From Syntrophomonas sp. DTU019 (GTDB taxonomy: Bacteria; Bacillota; Syntrophomonadia; Syntrophomonadales; Syntrophomonadaceae): a DNA stretch of 64,000 nucleotides. The stretch's first letter is position 1. The number at the start of each line of letters is the position of its first letter. Positions 18,194 through 26,576 of the stretch are shown piece by piece. The notes beneath the pieces are model-generated. The model was not told where the DNA came from. It did no database searches and worked only from the letters and a program-made list of their open reading frames with translations. Made by a program: the position numbers and the translations under genes. Location: contig CAJYDM010000002.1 in the NCBI GenBank assembly GCA_913757435.1, forward strand, positions 310,001 to 374,000. The letters run 5' to 3'.

Positions 18194-19612
18194 TTATAGT
18201 TTGCCTGCCGCATCGGCTTCGGCCAGGGCCTCTTCATATACCACAAATCCGTCTGCTTTCGGTTTAGGAGCCATCAAGGTCAAGATTACCAGGATCGGTA
18301 CTCCCACCGCCAAGGACGGCCACAGTGAAGTAACATAAGGATTGCCTGCAAAGTGCCAAACCGCTGCTACAACACCGCCCACCAGTATAGACCAGAAGGC
18401 GGCCCGGCTGTCAACCCGCGGCCAGAATATGGCTACTAACAGCACCAATCCGGCGATGGCCCGGATCTGGAAAGCACCGGCCATCTGTCCCAGTATGGAG
18501 GTGGCTTGCAAGCCGAAATAGGTTGCGGCCAGACCAACAACAGTCATGGATATGCGGGAAAACATCAAGCGTTCACTTTCATCCGCGCTCGGTTTGAATA
18601 ACTTGTAGACGTCCTCACTGAGCATGGTACTGGTTAGCAGCAATAGTGCAGGACCGGTAGACATAATCGCAGCCAAAATGCCCATGGAAGCCAGAACCGC
18701 GAAAGTCGGCCCCAATTGATTGGCTACCGTATAAAGGATACTTCCGCTGCTAGCAGTAGGCAGCATAGCTTTGCCAACAACACCGATGATTGCCGGGAAA
18801 CACGCAAATATAAACGTTAATACAGAAGCCCATATAAACCCTTGCTTGTAAGAATGTTCATCCCTGGCTCCGAAAATGGCGGCGATTAACACCGATGCGG
18901 CAAAGAATGACAAAGCCGTACCTACCACCCAGCCGGCCATGGTCAACAGGTCAGGCTGATCCATCCGGAAATAGGTCGTAGGCAGGGCGACCTGTAATTG
19001 CCCTATGCCACCAGCCCATTTCACGGCGAAAATAGCCACTGTACCCAGACCAACATACATCACTATGGTGTGCAAGGCGTTCATCCAGGCCATACCCTTC
19101 ATCCCACCGGTAATGCACAAGACGATAAACAGAATGCCCAAGACCCAGGTAATCATAGTCTTGTCCACGCCCAGCAGGGGCGACAGTATATTACCTGCAG
19201 CCACCGGCTGCATAGCAAAAAGAATGGCGTAAACCAGAACCAGCACAAACATCATGACCATTCTGGTTTTGGCGTCAAACCGGGCAGCATAAACCTGGGG
19301 CACTGAAACGGAATTAAATTTATTGCCGATAACCCGGTAGAACTTGGCGGCGGTAAATAAAACCACCAGACAACCGATGCTCATGCCCCAGTTGACCCAT
19401 ACCGCTGATATTCCGAACTGGAAGGCTTGAGCGGCATTGCCAACCGTGCCTGCACCGGCAATGATTTCAGCGAACAACAGCGGGATAATCAACATCGCAC
19501 CTAAGTCTTTTTTGGCAACAAAATATCCGGCCAGAGTACTTTTTTGCCGCATCATATATAAGCCAATCCCGGTAGTAATTGCAAAATAAGCTACTACACA
19601 TGCTATAACCAT
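18194..19612 (-). CDS. Sodium:solute symporter (SSS family)
   Basis: A 472-residue, highly hydrophobic protein with about 13 membrane segments. The SSS features GYFVAKKDLGAM, AEIIAGAGTVGNAAQAF and GMKGMAWMNALHT match carriers for carboxylates and related solutes. It starts at an ATG after AAAGGGGTG, 40 bp downstream of the CoA-transferase gene, so the two are probably co-transcribed. The pairing suggests sodium-driven uptake of an organic acid that is then activated by the CoA-transferase. The substrate is inferred, not shown. Confidence 0.85.
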   Translation of the reverse strand: MVIACVVAYFAITTGIGLYMMRQKSTLAGYFVAKKDLGAMLIIPLLFAEIIAGAGTVGNAAQAFQFGISAVWVNWGMSIGCLVVLFTAAKFYRVIGNKFNSVSVPQVYAARFDAKTRMVMMFVLVLVYAILFAMQPVAAGNILSPLLGVDKTMITWVLGILFIVLCITGGMKGMAWMNALHTIVMYVGLGTVAIFAVKWAGGIGQLQVALPTTYFRMDQPDLLTMAGWVVGTALSFFAASVLIAAIFGARDEHSYKQGFIWASVLTFIFACFPAIIGVVGKAMLPTASSGSILYTVANQLGPTFAVLASMGILAAIMSTGPALLLLTSTMLSEDVYKLFKPSADESERLMFSRISMTVVGLAATYFGLQATSILGQMAGAFQIRAIAGLVLLVAIFWPRVDSRAAFWSILVGGVVAAVWHFAGNPYVTSLWPSLAVGVPILVILTLMAPKPKADGFVVYEEALAEADAAGKL

Positions 19613-19652
19613 AAAACTCTAACACCCCTTTTATTTGATTTGAACGTCGGGT

Positions 19653-20999
19653 CTAATCAATCTTGTTGGTCCGGGTCCAGATATGCTGCTCCTGGGCCGC
19701 TTTAATCAAATCATCGCGGAAATCGGGGTGCGCGATATCGATTAAGAGCTCAGCTCTTCTGTAGGTTGATTTTCCCATAACGTTGGCTATGCCGTATTCG
19801 GTTACGATGTAGGGTGCGTAGGTTCTGGGCATAGTTACGATGGTTCCCGGACTGAAATGGGGAACGATTCTGGACACCATTTTGCCCTTCTGCATCTTGG
19901 TGGAAGTAAGGCAGATAAAAGGCTTGCCACCTTTGGATTTTAACGCCCCAATGGTGAAATCAAGCTGGCCGCCGGTGCCAGATATATTGCGGAATCCGGA
20001 GGATTCAGAATTGATCTGACTGTAAAGATCAATTTCAACCGCGTTGTTTATGGCGATTACTTTGTCGTTTCGTGCGATGACGTCTGGATTGTTGGTGATA
20101 TCCACCGGATATGTGGCCAAGCGTGGATTATTGTGCATATAGTCGTAAAGCCGCTGCGAACCAAGAGCAAATGTGTAGGTGATTTTCCCCTTGTCAATGT
20201 TCTTCTTTTCCCCATTGACAATCCCTTTTTCTGCCAGGTCAATGAAGCAATCGGCCATCATTTCAGAATGGATACCAAGGTTTTTCAGGTCGGTGTCGGC
20301 AATCATCTTGCCTATCATGGAAGGCATTGCGCCTATGCCAAACTGCAGAGTGGCGCCGTCTTCGATTTCATTAATGAGTATAGAAGCAATCTTTTTCTCA
20401 GCATCGGATACGGGAAATTCCGACGGAAAAACCGGCATGGGACTCTCATGCTCTACCACATAGTCAACCTGGGAGATGTGGATGGATTCCTGTTCCCCAC
20501 CCAGGCACCACGGTACATTGGGATTAACCTCCAGGATCACCACGTCTGCCGCGTCGCAAAAGGTTTTGGCATAAGAGCAGGCCGGTCCAAAATTGAAGTA
20601 ACCGTGTTCGTCCATTGGCGTGGTCATGAGCATGGCTACCTTGGGCGGGTACATATTGCCGGAACGGGTATTGCCTGGGCACTGCCCGTAGTTGCCAGGA
20701 ATGTAATAAGCCAGGTCACGGTCTCCCATATGGCGTTCGTGTCCGCTCATATGTCCGGAATGATATAGAAACGATTTTTGTTCGGGGTCTGCTTTGACTA
20801 TTTCAGGTTCGTACAAAAGACACACGCCTTTTACATTGACCCCAGTCAACTCACCAGCTCTACGGGCCAAAGCCTGATCCAGAGCACGGGGGCCCATGGC
20901 GAAATGTCCGTACCATACCCACTGATTGGATTGGACTACTTTTACGGCTTCATCGGCTGTTCGAAGTTTGCTGGCATAAAGGTCACTATAGGTTCCCAA
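19653..20999 (-). CDS. Acetyl-CoA:carboxylate CoA-transferase (4-hydroxybutyrate/butyrate CoA-transferase family)
   Basis: The 448-residue protein belongs to the family-I-like acetyl-CoA hydrolase/transferase group. The active-site Glu lies in NSESSGFRN, followed by GTGGQLDF and TEYGIANVMG. It would transfer CoA from acetyl-CoA to a carboxylate such as butyrate or crotonate, saving ATP in activation. A TTG start is used because GGGGG lies 10 nt upstream and the nearby ATG at 21010 is out of frame and stops at once. The operon with the symporter is preceded by a sigma-54 promoter at 21126 and a palindrome at 21257. Confidence 0.88.
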   Translation of the reverse strand: MGTYSDLYASKLRTADEAVKVVQSNQWVWYGHFAMGPRALDQALARRAGELTGVNVKGVCLLYEPEIVKADPEQKSFLYHSGHMSGHERHMGDRDLAYYIPGNYGQCPGNTRSGNMYPPKVAMLMTTPMDEHGYFNFGPACSYAKTFCDAADVVILEVNPNVPWCLGGEQESIHISQVDYVVEHESPMPVFPSEFPVSDAEKKIASILINEIEDGATLQFGIGAMPSMIGKMIADTDLKNLGIHSEMMADCFIDLAEKGIVNGEKKNIDKGKITYTFALGSQRLYDYMHNNPRLATYPVDITNNPDVIARNDKVIAINNAVEIDLYSQINSESSGFRNISGTGGQLDFTIGALKSKGGKPFICLTSTKMQKGKMVSRIVPHFSPGTIVTMPRTYAPYIVTEYGIANVMGKSTYRRAELLIDIAHPDFRDDLIKAAQEQHIWTRTNKID

Positions 21000-21125
21000 C
21001 TAACATCAACCCCCTAATAAATAATCATGACTGGCCATATACTACAGCCAGACTTTTATGTTTACAGTGTTGATTCATTACCTCCTTCCCGATTCTTGTC
21101 GTATTTTTGTTCCAACATCTTAGAA

Positions 21126-21141
21126 CGCAACATTCATGCCA
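21126..21141 (-). promoter_or_regulatory. Sigma-54 (-24/-12) promoter of the CoA-transferase/symporter operon
   Basis: On the minus strand TGGCATGAATGTTGCG has the GG and GC pairs exactly 10 bp apart. The start would be near 21114, about 115 nt before the TTG start codon. Confidence 0.7.
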
Positions 21142-21256
21142 AGAAGTCCGGGGAAGAGGTGATATTAGTTTGCGCTATAATTTAGCCGTCTCATGGGGAT
21201 TTAGCATAAAAAAGAACACAGCTGCCTGCCTTGATGTTGTTCGATAATTATTACAG

Positions 21257-21276
21257 GTGTCTGTAAAGTCAGACAC
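21257..21276. promoter_or_regulatory. Palindrome, candidate upstream activator site
   Basis: GTGTCTG and CAGACAC are perfect 7-bp arms around a 6-nt spacer. It lies about 115-135 bp upstream of the -24 element of the sigma-54 promoter, the usual distance for enhancer sites bound by Fis-type activator dimers. Confidence 0.55.
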
Positions 21277-21335
21277 GTGTGGCGGCGACCAGTATATCCA
21301 TATCTTGGAATGACTAGAGCAGATTGGTTTCAATC

Positions 21336-21374
21336 AAAAAAGACCACTAGTCGTTCGTAGAATAGTGGTCTTTT
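21336..21374 (-). terminator. Rho-independent terminator of the second sigma-54 activator
   Basis: Eleven-bp arms (AAAAGACCACT and AGTGGTCTTTT) enclose a 15-nt loop and end, on the minus strand, in a run of six T. Confidence 0.88.
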
Positions 21375-21486
21375 GGTTTCCGGGGTTCTATGATATTAAT
21401 TATATTTTCTGCCAATTAGAACGGTTTGAATGTTTAAAGTTTCATTAGTATATCAAACCAGCTTCAGCAGGAAATGACCCTACCCA

Positions 21487-23592
21487 TTAATTCAGCCCGT
21501 ATTTGCTTAGTTTGTCATAAAAGGCAGATCGGCTCAGATTGAGCATTCTGGCAGCAGCGCTCTTATTCCCCTTAGTTTTTTGCAGGGCTCCGATGATAAT
21601 GTTTTTGTCAACGTCTGAAAGCGCAGAACGGTAATTTGAAGGTTCAATCTTTCTCGCTTCTGACTGAAACAGATGCACCGGCAGGTGTTCAACTCCAATT
21701 TCTCCATCCCAGACGTAATTAGCAGCTCTTTCGATGGCATTTTCCAATTCCCTTATATTGCCTGGCCAGGAATGACGCTGCAATGCTGTACAAGCTTCTT
21801 TGTTGATCCCTGTGACGTGCGCCCCCAGTATATGATTGTATTTTTCAATGAATTTATTTGCCAGCGGTACAATGTCTTCGAACCGCTCCCTCAAGGGCGG
21901 AAGATGAAACTCAATTACATTCAGGCGATAAAAAAGGTCTTCACGAAAACTTCCATTATTTATGGCTTCTCGCAGATCCTTATTGGTTGCGGCAATTATT
22001 CTGACATCTACTGTCTGTGCACTGGTTCCCCCAACCCTCATGAATCGTTTTTCCTGCAAGACCTGCAATAACTTGACCTGAATAGACAGAGGCATGTCCC
22101 CTATTTCATCGAGAAATATGGTTCCCTTGTGGGCCTGCTCGAAATAACCAGGCTTGCCCTTTTTCGAGGCGCCGGTGAAAGATCCGGGAGCGTAGCCGAA
22201 AAGTTCAGATTCCAATAGTGTCTCAGGAATAGCTGCACAATTCACCTTTACGAATGGGTATTTGGAGCGGGGACTTGCAGAATGTATGGCCCGAGCGAAC
22301 ATATCCTTGCCCACGCCGCTTTCACCTGTCAGCAGAACAGTGGAACTGCTGCGGGCAATTTGAAAGGCTTCGCTTTTCATATTATTAAACTCCGGGTTCC
22401 TGCTCAGTATCTGTTTGAAACTGCTTTCGCCGCCCTTTTTCTCAAGTTCACTGCGGTAATAATTGACCTGCTGTTTTAGTGACAGGAGTTTAGCAGCAAT
22501 CTCTTCGGTAAACACATTTTCATCGAGATATATAGTACTTACAACTCCTGTGATCGAATAATGATGGTCCCTGGCCTTTTTGATCGGTATATGAGATATA
22601 ACGCATTTCTTATTGCCTATGATACATTCCGATATTTCAGGTATACCGTTGGTGATAGTGTTTTCAGCCGCTCTGTTGTTGAGGATCTCATTGATCGGTC
22701 GGCCCACAATCTCTGGTGGTGTCTGCCCGAACAAATGGCTGGCTCTATTATTGCAATATTTGACTTTTCCGGAAACACCGGAAACCAGTACCCCGTCAGA
22801 AGTGGCATTGATGACGCCGTCCAGTACAGCGTGCATATCTTTGACCATCTCCAGTTCATGCGCTATCTCTTCTACATCCGATTTGTCCAAAAGCGTGATC
22901 ACGGTTCCAATATAGAAGTTTTCCTCATAGATTGGCATCTGATTGACAATTACGGGCAGTTCCTTAATTATGTGCTTTACCCCTAAAAGCCTTTTATTCA
23001 TGATATTGATCTCAGGCAAAACCTCGTTTAAATGCTTACCTTTAATATTGCTGAACTGCACCCCGAACATTTCTTCTGCCACCGGGTTGAACCTTAAAAT
23101 ATAGCCCTTGTTGTCAACGATTATAACCGCTTCATAGTTGGCGTTGAACAAGGACTCTAAGATAGCTGATGACTTTATTATTACATTCATGCTTTCGCGC
23201 AGATATTCTGCTGTTCCTATCAATCCAACCACTTTGCCGGAACGGTCTACCACGACTACATAATCCACTTTGCTGCGTGTAACTCTAACCGCCAGGGAGA
23301 CCTCATCGTAGCTTAGTTCCGAGGATACAAAAATCGGATTATAAACCACATACGGTCTGCACACATCATCTAAATCGGCCCCTTCTAATAATGCTGTGAA
23401 TAGTCTCTTTTTAGGGAATACCCCGATTAGCCGGTCCTTGTCGTCAACGACCGGAAGCGTGTTCAATTTGCATTCCTGGTAATAGCTAATTACCGTACGC
23501 AAAGTATCGTCAAGATGAAGCAGTTTAAAATTGGTATTCATCATTTGTTTGACAGTCAACCATGAAGCCGAATTCAGAGCTTTTGGGCTCAT
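21487..23592 (-). CDS. Sigma-54-dependent transcriptional activator, CBS-CBS-PAS-PAS-AAA-Fis
   Basis: This 701-residue protein has the same architecture and almost the same length as the activator at 5936: two CBS domains, two PAS domains, AAA+ domain with GESGVGKD near residue 421 and GSFTGA, and a C-terminal Fis helix-turn-helix ending SAFYDKLSKYGLN. The two are close paralogues, nearly identical through the AAA+ core but divergent in the sensing domains. The ATG at 23592 follows GAGGAGGGG by 7 nt and is chosen over the upstream in-frame codons at 23649. It lies between the CaiB-like gene and the CoA-transferase operon, each with a sigma-54 promoter, and is their probable regulator. Confidence 0.9.
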   Translation of the reverse strand: MSPKALNSASWLTVKQMMNTNFKLLHLDDTLRTVISYYQECKLNTLPVVDDKDRLIGVFPKKRLFTALLEGADLDDVCRPYVVYNPIFVSSELSYDEVSLAVRVTRSKVDYVVVVDRSGKVVGLIGTAEYLRESMNVIIKSSAILESLFNANYEAVIIVDNKGYILRFNPVAEEMFGVQFSNIKGKHLNEVLPEINIMNKRLLGVKHIIKELPVIVNQMPIYEENFYIGTVITLLDKSDVEEIAHELEMVKDMHAVLDGVINATSDGVLVSGVSGKVKYCNNRASHLFGQTPPEIVGRPINEILNNRAAENTITNGIPEISECIIGNKKCVISHIPIKKARDHHYSITGVVSTIYLDENVFTEEIAAKLLSLKQQVNYYRSELEKKGGESSFKQILSRNPEFNNMKSEAFQIARSSSTVLLTGESGVGKDMFARAIHSASPRSKYPFVKVNCAAIPETLLESELFGYAPGSFTGASKKGKPGYFEQAHKGTIFLDEIGDMPLSIQVKLLQVLQEKRFMRVGGTSAQTVDVRIIAATNKDLREAINNGSFREDLFYRLNVIEFHLPPLRERFEDIVPLANKFIEKYNHILGAHVTGINKEACTALQRHSWPGNIRELENAIERAANYVWDGEIGVEHLPVHLFQSEARKIEPSNYRSALSDVDKNIIIGALQKTKGNKSAAARMLNLSRSAFYDKLSKYGLN

Positions 23593-24041
23593 CGATTCAT
23601 CCCCTCCTCTAATCAACAGCAACAGCGATGCAAAATGTACCGCTTCCAAAACAATATTCCGGTCTAGATGCCCTAAGATTAGCTCTGCGATTGATCCTAA
23701 CAGTTTTAATGTAATGTAATGCTAGATTGTAATACTAGATGATTATTAAATGTGTATGGTCGACCGGACAGTTGTACGAGTAAGCAAACAAAAGCCTGAA
23801 TGTACTAATAAGGCATCATCAGACTGTTTTTCCTTCTCATTTTGCAGCCTGTTGGCATCACCCACCACCAGCCATTGCTACGACGAAGGATTTACCCCAT
23901 TAAACGGCGGGATACGTCTTACCGGCATTTCCGGCAGCCCCAGAAACGCAAAATATCCTTGCCACTAGAAATTGCAAGTATTATGCCAGGTTAAATTAAT
24001 TCCCGGTTAAAGCGGCAGAATTGACATAAAAACCATACAGT
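23593..24041. other. 449-bp intergenic region upstream of the second activator
   Basis: The segment 23710-23733 has three copies of TGTAAT, two of them overlapping, and a repeated CTAGAT (23722-23727 and 23735-23740), which could be a regulator site. I see no gene or clear terminator here; the open frame at 23750 has no recognisable protein features. Confidence 0.5.
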
Positions 24042-25214
24042 TCAGATAATCTTTTCCTTGACCAGCACCTCAATTTCGTCCAGTGTGTATCCGAGTTCTT
24101 CAAGAATCTTACCGCTGTGTTGACCTAGCCGGGGAAACTCATATTTCGGCTGATTAGAACTATTTGAGAACTTTATGACCGGGCCGGGCAGAGCCAGATC
24201 AATGCCTGTTTCCCTGAAATTGCCGATTTTAATAATGGTTCTACGGTCTTTGACCTGAGGGTGTTCACTCACTTCATCCAGGCTTAATACCGGAGTTATG
24301 CATGCCTCATCACCGAATATTTCCAGCCATTCGCTCTGACTCTTTCGCTTGATTCTGTCTTGGATCCCATTTATCATCTCTTCCTGCATGGAGGGTTCTT
24401 TATGAGGTTTTATATATTCGGGTTTGTTGATTACCGTACAGAACCTCGTCCAGTACTTTTCTTCCGATGCGCCGACACTTATATATCTGCCGTCACTGGT
24501 CTCATATATATTGAAATATGCAAAAGCACCGGTCAAACGTCCCTTCCCCCTCCGGGGCAAGCTTTGGTTGCCGGACCATTCTGCCATCGTATAGGCCAAC
24601 AGATTGACTGCACTATCTAACATTGCCACATCACAGAACTGGCCTTCCCCGGTCTTATCTCTGTGGTGCAAAGCCACAAGGATGGCAATAGCAGAATATA
24701 AAGCCCCGCTAACGGCAGATATTTGCACTGTCGACATAGCAGGCGGACCATTATGATGTCCGGTTAATTCCGTAATCCCGGCCAGACTGCTGATATTTAT
24801 GTCGTGAGAGGGAGCATTGCGCAGCGGCCCTGTCCACCCGTATGCAGTCAATGCGCAGTATATTAAGGACGGATTAAGCTGTTTCAGCGCCTCGTAGCCA
24901 AGTCCAAACTTATCCATCGTACCCGGCCTAAAACCGTCTATTACGACATCACTGACCCGAACCAATTTCCGAAATATTTCCTGTCCCTTTTTCTGCTTTA
25001 AATCAAGGGTGAGACTTCGCTTGTTGCGGTTGACTGAATAAAACTGTGCCCCCTCCCCTGCCAGACGGGGGAGATTCTTACGTGAGGGATCGCCATCGCG
25101 GTCTTCGATCTTGATGATTTCGGCCCCGTAATCAGAGAGCAGTTGAGAGCAGTACGGTCCGGGAAGCGCCCTTGACAGATCCAGTATTCGAATGCCAGAT
25201 AAGGGAAAATCCAC
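24042..25214 (-). CDS. Family III CoA-transferase (CaiB/BaiF), catalytic Asp apparently missing
   Basis: The 390-residue protein starts MDFPLSGIRILDLSRALPGPYCSQLLSDYGAE and has the family III CoA-binding segments VNRNKRS and FRPGTMDKFGLGY. The HDIN motif (residues 137-140) occurs in this family. The conserved catalytic Asp, normally just before the GALY helix, appears to be Ser166 in VQISAVSGALY. Family enzymes move CoA between carboxylates through an aspartyl-CoA intermediate, so the activity here is uncertain. It has its own sigma-54 promoter at 25341 and a terminator-like hairpin in the leader, and lies upstream of the second activator. Confidence 0.83.
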   Translation of the reverse strand: MDFPLSGIRILDLSRALPGPYCSQLLSDYGAEIIKIEDRDGDPSRKNLPRLAGEGAQFYSVNRNKRSLTLDLKQKKGQEIFRKLVRVSDVVIDGFRPGTMDKFGLGYEALKQLNPSLIYCALTAYGWTGPLRNAPSHDINISSLAGITELTGHHNGPPAMSTVQISAVSGALYSAIAILVALHHRDKTGEGQFCDVAMLDSAVNLLAYTMAEWSGNQSLPRRGKGRLTGAFAYFNIYETSDGRYISVGASEEKYWTRFCTVINKPEYIKPHKEPSMQEEMINGIQDRIKRKSQSEWLEIFGDEACITPVLSLDEVSEHPQVKDRRTIIKIGNFRETGIDLALPGPVIKFSNSSNQPKYEFPRLGQHSGKILEELGYTLDEIEVLVKEKII

Positions 25215-25240
25215 ATTTATCCCACCCTTCTAATAAATGA

Positions 25241-25270
25241 TTAAAAATGGCTCCGCATACTGATGGAGCC
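25241..25270 (-). terminator. Terminator-like hairpin in the CaiB leader (candidate attenuator)
   Basis: On the minus strand GGCTCC, a 10-nt loop and GGAGCC are followed by ATTTTTAA. It lies between the sigma-54 promoter and the CaiB start codon; no other minus-strand gene precedes it. Confidence 0.6.
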
Positions 25271-25340
25271 TGCTTACCTTTATGGAGACTTAATTTAAGT
25301 TGCATGCGCTTATCATGTCTCTCAACACTACGTTTAATAT

Positions 25341-25356
25341 TGCAAATTTCGTGCCG
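25341..25356 (-). promoter_or_regulatory. Sigma-54 (-24/-12) promoter of the CaiB-type gene
   Basis: CGGCACGAAATTTGCA on the minus strand differs from the RpoN consensus only at its first base, with the GG-GC spacing of 10 bp. The start would be near 25329, about 115 nt before the ATG. Confidence 0.75.
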
Positions 25357-25469
25357 GACACCTTTACCCTGCCTGTATATATTTCCCCAGTAAAAACCAG
25401 CTTATATATTCCCCTACTGTCATATAGATATAGATGAGGAATACGATTTTAATGAAGGGAGGTCTCTAT

Positions 25470-26576
25470 ATGGCGGCTCACCGTTATGTATATCCTGGCG
25501 GCAACACCCGTTTTGGATTCTACTCCTTCTATGACCATATGGTTGGTGCCGAGGTGGAGCAGAAGATCATATTGAAGGGCGGCCCCGGGGTAGGCAAGTC
25601 CGTCTTCATGAAAAAGGTTGGAGAGGATTTCGCCCGTCTGGGAGTGGATATCGAAGAACACGGATGCTCATCCGATCCGGATTCATTGGACGGGATCGTC
25701 GTGGGCAAAGGCCAATTCTGTCTGGTTGATGGCACCAGGCCCCACATAGTCGACCCGGTATATCCGGGAGCAGTGGACCAGATACTCAATCTCGGCGATT
25801 ATTGGGATCAAACGCTTATCAAGTCCCATCGCCGGGAGATCGTCAGCTTAACCAACGAGATCTCCAGGTGTTTTATGCGGGCTTACGGAAGACTGAAAGA
25901 GTGTGGTGTAGCTAGTGATGAGCTTAAAAGGTATTTCGGCGAGAATAGAGTTAACAGGTCTCTTTACCGCAATGTGCAAGGACTGACCGCTGACTTTCTG
26001 GCAGGTGCATTATCGGAATACCGACCTTTAAGACATCTCTTTGCCGGTGCGTTGACTCCGGGCGGGCCGAAGACCCGGCTTACCAGCCTGATCAATGAGC
26101 AAACCGCAGTTTTCGCCGTCAAGAGCAGTCCGGGAGCAGGGATTCAGGAGTTGTTCGCCCACACCAGGCGCCTCATGGAGCAGGGCGGGATCTACGCGGA
26201 AGTCTTCCATAACCCTATAGACCCGGAGGATATCGATTATATACTGGTGCCCTCTAATAACTCCCTTCTGATCGATATTGGTTCCAGGCTGCTTCCTTAT
26301 AAAGACCTGCTCAAAGGGAGGAAGCTGAAACGTCAATTGGACCTGGATCAATTACTCGATAATGACGGGGTGTCAACTCGGGCCAAGCTGATTTTTTCTG
26401 CCACCCAGCGCTGCGATCAGGGGATAGCCGATGCGGTGGAGATCTTGCAGACCGCCAAAAAATGGCATGACGACCTGGAGAGCTATTATGTGCCGGCTAT
26501 GGATTTCGATGCGGTCGAAGAACAACGGCGGCAACTCGTGGCTGCCTGGCAGGAGCAACTTACCGCCACAGTCTAG
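25470..26576 (+). CDS. ATP-binding protein of unknown function (PRK06851-like P-loop family)
   Basis: The 368-residue protein begins MAAHRYVYPGGNTRFGFYSF and has a Walker A motif KGGPGVGKS at residues 36-44. It resembles a small Firmicute family of conserved P-loop proteins with no assigned role. Cys55-like EEHGCSSDPDSLDG follows, a conserved segment of the family. The ATG at 25470 lies 7 nt after GGGAGG and is chosen over the ATG at 25434. It is alone on the plus strand, divergent from the CaiB gene and overlapping moeA tail-to-tail by 4 bp. No function is proposed. Confidence 0.7.
   Translation: MAAHRYVYPGGNTRFGFYSFYDHMVGAEVEQKIILKGGPGVGKSVFMKKVGEDFARLGVDIEEHGCSSDPDSLDGIVVGKGQFCLVDGTRPHIVDPVYPGAVDQILNLGDYWDQTLIKSHRREIVSLTNEISRCFMRAYGRLKECGVASDELKRYFGENRVNRSLYRNVQGLTADFLAGALSEYRPLRHLFAGALTPGGPKTRLTSLINEQTAVFAVKSSPGAGIQELFAHTRRLMEQGGIYAEVFHNPIDPEDIDYILVPSNNSLLIDIGSRLLPYKDLLKGRKLKRQLDLDQLLDNDGVSTRAKLIFSATQRCDQGIADAVEILQTAKKWHDDLESYYVPAMDFDAVEEQRRQLVAAWQEQLTATV

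Larger units (their letters stand above)
21000..21486. other. 487-bp regulatory region between activator 2 and the CoA-transferase operon
   Basis: It holds the terminator of the activator gene (21336-21374), a GTGTCTG-N6-CAGACAC palindrome (21257-21276) and a sigma-54 promoter (21126-21141). No gene is supported. Confidence 0.65.
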
